From NCBI GenBank assembly GCA_000499405.2, contig HG738140.1, positions 8,211,560-8,275,559 on the forward strand: 64,000 nt of DNA. Direction: 5' to 3'. Both the position numbers and the translations under genes were made by a program. The notes under the pieces are model-generated. The model was not told the origin of the DNA, did no database searches, and worked only from the letters and a program-made list of their open reading frames with translations. The stretch is from Onchocerca volvulus. Its lineage: Eukaryota > Nematoda > Chromadorea > Rhabditida > Onchocercidae. Positions 59,956 through 64,000 of the stretch are shown here, piece after piece. Each line of letters opens with the position of its first letter. Position 1 is the first letter of the stretch.

Positions 59956-62038
59956 ATGGCCGCGGGCTAACCGCATCTGCTAACTGCACGATTAACGCAC
60001 AGCAAAAAAAGCTAATTCTTTTGTTTTATCGACCAAACTTTGCTGATGGCTAGAACATCTATTATCAGCACAACAGCCAATGTTCTTCACTAATGAACAT
60101 TTATATAAATATCAAAAACCTCATCATCATCATTCCACTATCTTGTTGAAAGCTCTGAAAATAGAGGGAAAGATGTCATTCTGTTCGCAACATTATCATC
60201 ATCATCATTATCACAGATTATTAAATGTCGAACGGCAATACCTTATCGGATATTTATGAGTATTCTACATAATCTTTGAGAATGTAGCTTACAATTTATT
60301 AGCAAATGTAAATTCGTCGCGAAAAATCATCTTCTGTATAAAAGAGTATAATTATTCCAAAAGACATGAAAAAAAAAAAAAACACAAGGCCATTCTTGCC
60401 ATTTAAGTCAATTTTTATGTAAAAATTTGAAAACAAATAAATCGTTTTAACTACTAATTTTTATTTTAATAACCAAATCTCGAAAAAATAATTATTAAAA
60501 AAAAATATAGTCAAAAAAAATAGTCAAAAATGAAAAGAAAAAAGAAAATAAAAAAAAGATTTAATTGCTTTTTTCCAAAGAAGAAATCATGCAAACTGGA
60601 ATGTGCGTCAAACTATCGCATTTTCATACTATATAATCAAACATGAAATATCTTCCTGTAGTCGATTTTCTTTTTTGTTTAAAAGTAACCAAATAATAAA
60701 AGCATTATCATAAAACAATTTGTGATGATATTCATATTTTTTTAAAGTATATAAAGCAAGCTAAAATTGTATGTTGGGAAAGTTGTAAACTCCGTTAAAA
60801 ACAATTTCCAAATAGACATTATTGTTACCGGCGAATTTTTCGAATGCAGGTAACGGGATTCAAAATACGGCTCGACCAACTATGAAGAAATGGCTTAGAC
60901 AAAGAATATCAAAAAGTATTGATTAGTGATAAGATGCTTCGAGAATGGAATATTTGAATAACGATAAATGACGATCACTAAATGATCATTCTATCTATTT
61001 TCTTTAGTATGTATGAGGGAATGATAAATTGCCTATAACTTTCGTCCGGAAAGATGAAGAAAGTTCTGAAACTCTTACTTCATATCAATATAATGGAGGT
61101 TTATCCTTGGTGACTGTTCTCAGCACTGCCATTATTTGTTAGCAGATATTATATCCATACAATTGAAGGGAAAAAAACTGAGGAGAAAAATTTATCCGTC
61201 TTCGTATCTTTTTTATTAATTAATTACTTGTTAATTAGAGGCCGTGATGCAAATTGCAATCCTCACTCATTCCTCATCTCAGAAATGAATGCAAGCAGAG
61301 CCATGATTGCTTAACTTATTAGAACATACTCTTTTTACCTATGACTATAAAGTCTTCAGTTATAAAATGCATGAACTTTTAACAGAAAATTACACCAATT
61401 TAACCTCAAACAAACTAATTTGAAAATCCCTCCAACTGAACTTTGAAACATCAATACTGAAAATGGTGAGAGAACAAACTGAACATAGAGAATTCAAAGA
61501 AAAAAAAAACAATTTTTGAATGGTTGAAAGTTTCAGGCGCTTAAGATATAACTCTTCATGCCAAAAACAATTGATTGAAGGTAAATTGCCAACAAAAATC
61601 AATCTTTTTTTTTCTTTTTTTTTTGTAACAATAAAAATAACATAAACATAACTCTGAGACAGTTTTTGAGGATTCGCATTCTAAATTATTAACCAATCCG
61701 ATGACAATATCAATTTCTTCAAAAATCCGAATTTCAAGAGTTGTAAAAGATCTATGTTGCAATTGAACTTGAGAACATTTAAAAAAAGTGAGGCTATCAT
61801 TCTGCTGATCAATACAATGTTTTTCTATAAAAAAAAAAAAAAAAAAAAAAAGAAAAAGTAGAGAGAATTACATGTTTCTGAATGACAAAAATCGAAGATG
61901 ACATAATGGAGGGGAAAGGAGTAACGAGCAGGATAGAGCATCGATGCACAATTGTGTCGCTCAAAATGAGGTCAGCACATGTTTGTCATGGTATCGGAAG
62001 AAAAGGCAGGTTAAGAACAACCGGATGATTGCAAGTCG

Positions 62039-62073
62039 ATAATTTTGTCAACAAAGATTGTTGACAAAATTAT
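62039..62073. repeat. Perfect 15-bp hairpin
   Basis: The arm ATAATTTTGTCAACA (62039-62053) is followed by a 5-base loop AAGAT and its exact inverted copy (62059-62073). Confidence 0.95.
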
Positions 62074-62539
62074 TAAGTTGTAATAATAAACTGTGTTTAT
62101 TCCGTTTTCTTCTTCCTTGTTGTTCTCGTCTAAAGAAAAAAAAAAATTTTCAAAAAAATTTTTCAAATATTGCTTCTTGCGCCTGTTCCAATCCAATTCT
62201 GAATTTTTCGATCGAGCAACACGTTTTCGAGAGGCGTTTTTTCAGTTAGCTTGAAGTATATAAAGTAGTCGTTGCATATTTGCTTTCATTGTTCGTCACA
62301 TTTTTTCTAAGTTCCAAGTTTTTGACATCTTGGCCCATTGATCCCTTATCTCCACAGTTAAATCCTGAATCTCAAAGGGAACTTCTATTTCACTCATTTA
62401 ACTTTTTTCCCAGGATGACATTTAATACTTGAAATGTGCCCTTAAACTTACCTTAACTAAAATCAGTTTTTTTGATATTTATGACTTTTTTATTTAAACT
62501 TACCCACAAGGACAGAAGAGGGGATGTCATTTATCGTAA

Positions 62540-62840
62540 TCAAATGCTATAATGACCGGTCACGAGCATATTAATTACCTGCCTACTTCACTAAACTTCT
62601 GCTCTGATGGTATCTTGCCTACCCGCACCTGTCCACATCTACCTGTCGGCTACCTGCAATTTTCAGTTCCGCACACCGACGTATACACTGACCTCAGCTG
62701 AAATTTATTGCCTTCGGTAGATGAATTTTTCATTTGCAGCGAAGAGGATAAATCTGCGGTGTGCGGCTGTTTCTGTTGTGTGCTCGGGATCATTCTCCAA
62801 AGGTCGGGTGGGTCATCCTCCGGAGGTCGGGGGGGGAAAT
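62540..62840 (+). promoter_or_regulatory. Less AT-rich upstream zone with a short direct repeat
   Basis: This zone is clearly richer in G and C than the surrounding DNA and has repeated CTACCTG/TACCTG words. An 18-base direct repeat (62791-62808 and 62814-62831; 15 of 18 identical; core AGGTCGGG) is followed by a run of G. Its position upstream of the start at 63075, in this genome, suggests a promoter, enhancer or untranslated first exon. The inference rests only on composition and position. Confidence 0.35.
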
Positions 62841-63070
62841 TTTTACCATCAATTCCTGTAATGTTTACGATTGTCTAAAGATTGAGAGTCTTTTGCAAGA
62901 AGTCCAGAAACGTTGTATATGACAACTAGAGAATGTACGACTAGAGAACAGTCATATGAGCAGGTGTGGTAACTGTGATGATGTCATGAAATCTAGAACT
63001 TCTTGAAACTGAACTCGAAATTAATAAACTTTTGATTTATTCGTTTTCTTTATGTTTATATACTTTGCAG

Positions 63071-63237
63071 GTAAATGGATGACTGTACACAAATCTACAG
63101 TAATAATAACTCGCCAACGACATCATATGGTGGCGTGCTGTCAAGGGATGTAACGGGATCTGTAGCGCAGTCACTCACAAACAGATCTGCTATTAATGAT
63201 GGGATTAGAAAATTAGATAAAGCGCCACTTATGACTG
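63071..63237 (+). CDS. First coding exon of an unidentified gene (continues past the window)
   Basis: A CTTTGCAG acceptor ends at 63070. The ATG at 63075 opens MDDCTQIYSNNNSPTTSYGG, followed by Ser/Thr-rich sequence with RDVTGSVAQSLTNRSA and ending LDKAPLMTG at a GTATGG donor (63238). The composition is unlike the surrounding AT-rich DNA, and the exon sits just downstream of the GC-richer zone. No domain is recognisable. The next exon is not found before the window ends at 64000, so only about 54 residues are visible. The leader before 63071 is probably a non-coding exon or a trans-splice site. Confidence 0.6.
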
Positions 63238-64000
63238 GTATGGAAAAATCTATTGTTTTCTTGGGTATTTACCCCTTTTTCACTTTTCTTAGATGTAACA
63301 GTTCTAGCTTTTTTATAAAACCTCTCCGTTTATTACTAAATGAAACGAAAATGAAGCGGTTTCATTATTTCATTCATTACTGAATGAAACGGTTTTATAA
63401 AAAGGCTAAAACTAAAGCCATCAAAGAGACATCATTAGAAAGTGACTCCATGCCTGCTACATTAAATTTTAATTTCTACAATGCTGTAATTTTATAATTT
63501 GAAGAGAATGCAGACTTTTCTTGCTAAATGTGAAGTATAGAATTACTCTTAATTGAGATAGTGAAATCACATAGTCTGAAATGTAAGGTTGATAAGTTAT
63601 CTCGGAAATTACGGGGCGTTTCAAGAAATAGTGCTGGAACACTGTAATTTAATATGATTTGGAGATCTTTCTCATTGAACGGTTTTTAGTTATAATGAAT
63701 AATAACTTTTTATGTATCAGTATCAATGTAAGAAAGTTTAGTATTTGCGGGCACATTTAAGAAATTTGATAATTAAGTATTATCAACAGATTTGTTATTA
63801 AAATGAAAAAGCAAAATAGTGAGCATGGCATGCATGTAAAAACTTTACATATTATATATAGGGAATTTTGGCTTAACATTCTTATTTCAACTTGACCAAT
63901 CATAACAAAATTTCTGACTGTAGTAAAATTTACAATGTATGAAGTATTAGAATTACCATAATTGTTCAGTTGTTCATTAAAATGCCTATTGTGAATGCTT
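63238..64000 (+). other. First intron (inferred) of the gene at 63075, no exon seen
   Basis: AT-rich sequence following the donor at 63238. Apart from the inverted repeat at 63300-63413 nothing stands out. Confidence 0.4.
63300..63413. repeat. Inverted repeat with nested palindrome
   Basis: Outer arms 63300-63322 and 63391-63413 are inverted copies at 21 of 23 positions (core TTTTTATAAAACC). Between them, GTTTCATT (about 63358) and its inverted partner AATGAAAC (63383-63390) make a second stem. The size (114 bp) and shape resemble a short MITE-like hairpin element. It lies in the inferred first intron of the gene at 63075. Confidence 0.75.

Larger units (their letters stand above)
59956..63070. 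other. Long intergenic/promoter region
   Basis: Divergent upstream regions of the TRIM-NHL gene (-) and the gene at 63075 (+). It holds ATC/CAT microsatellites (about 60120-60215), long A runs (60369, 61830-61850), a perfect hairpin (62039-62073) and a less AT-rich zone at 62540-62840. No coding exon is supported. Confidence 0.5.

Noticed and set aside
1..64000. CRISPR arrays, bacterial operons or endosymbiont DNA
   Set aside because: No spaced repeats or bacterial gene organisation; introns are present in every confident gene.

Overview
The window looks like nuclear DNA of a nematode, most likely a filarial or other spirurid parasite. It is strongly AT-rich, genes are split into many small exons with short introns ending in TTTCAG-type acceptors, exons continue in phase across introns, and the genes recognised are conserved animal genes. 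The species cannot be named from the sequence. All gene models are my own, built by eye from splice signals and reading phase; no search was run.

Layout. 1-1 kb: possible last exons of an unidentified gene ending about 30 bp before the next start. 1.0-15.0 kb (+): a MICAL flavoprotein monooxygenase with FAD, CH, LIM and C-terminal bMERB parts. 16.8-23.6 kb (-): a decayed BEL/Pao LTR retrotransposon with one intact LTR, a tRNA primer site, broken gag, protease, RT, RNase H and integrase, a second truncated LTR element nested in pol, and a single N joining a duplicated RT segment. 23.9-25.8 kb (+): an unrecognised 187-residue membrane protein. 26.7-29.3 kb (+): a RING-like protein. 29.3-34.2 kb: no confident gene. 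34.2-38.1 kb (-): a NADAR-domain protein with an Arg/Gly-rich N-terminal part. 39.5-48.2 kb (+): RRP12, 22 exons. 48.8-50.5 kb (-): thiamine pyrophosphokinase. 51.4-53.4 kb (+): a tiny membrane ORF, then the sigma-1 receptor/ERG2-family gene. 54.9-60.0 kb (-): a RING/B-box/filamin/NHL protein of the TRIM2/3-NHL type. 63.07 kb to the edge (+): first coding exon of an unidentified gene.

The models for TRIM-NHL (698 aa), RRP12 (1314 aa), TPK (247 aa), sigma receptor (232 aa) and the 187-aa protein each sum to an exact multiple of three, which is good internal support. The cellular genes are unrelated in role (actin redox, ribosome assembly, thiamine activation, ER chaperone, ubiquitin/RNA regulation); no operon of joint function is evident, although two places show very tight gene spacing.

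The most striking signal is in the retrotransposon LTR. On the element's sense strand, 22 bases match the nematode spliced leader SL1 at 21 of 22 positions. They lie directly after an AATAAA, about 35 bases after a TATA-like box, and end in TTTGAG, which resembles a splice acceptor. This places an SL1 copy at or near the expected R region of the LTR and suggests that the element uses, or mimics, the host spliced leader as its terminal repeat.
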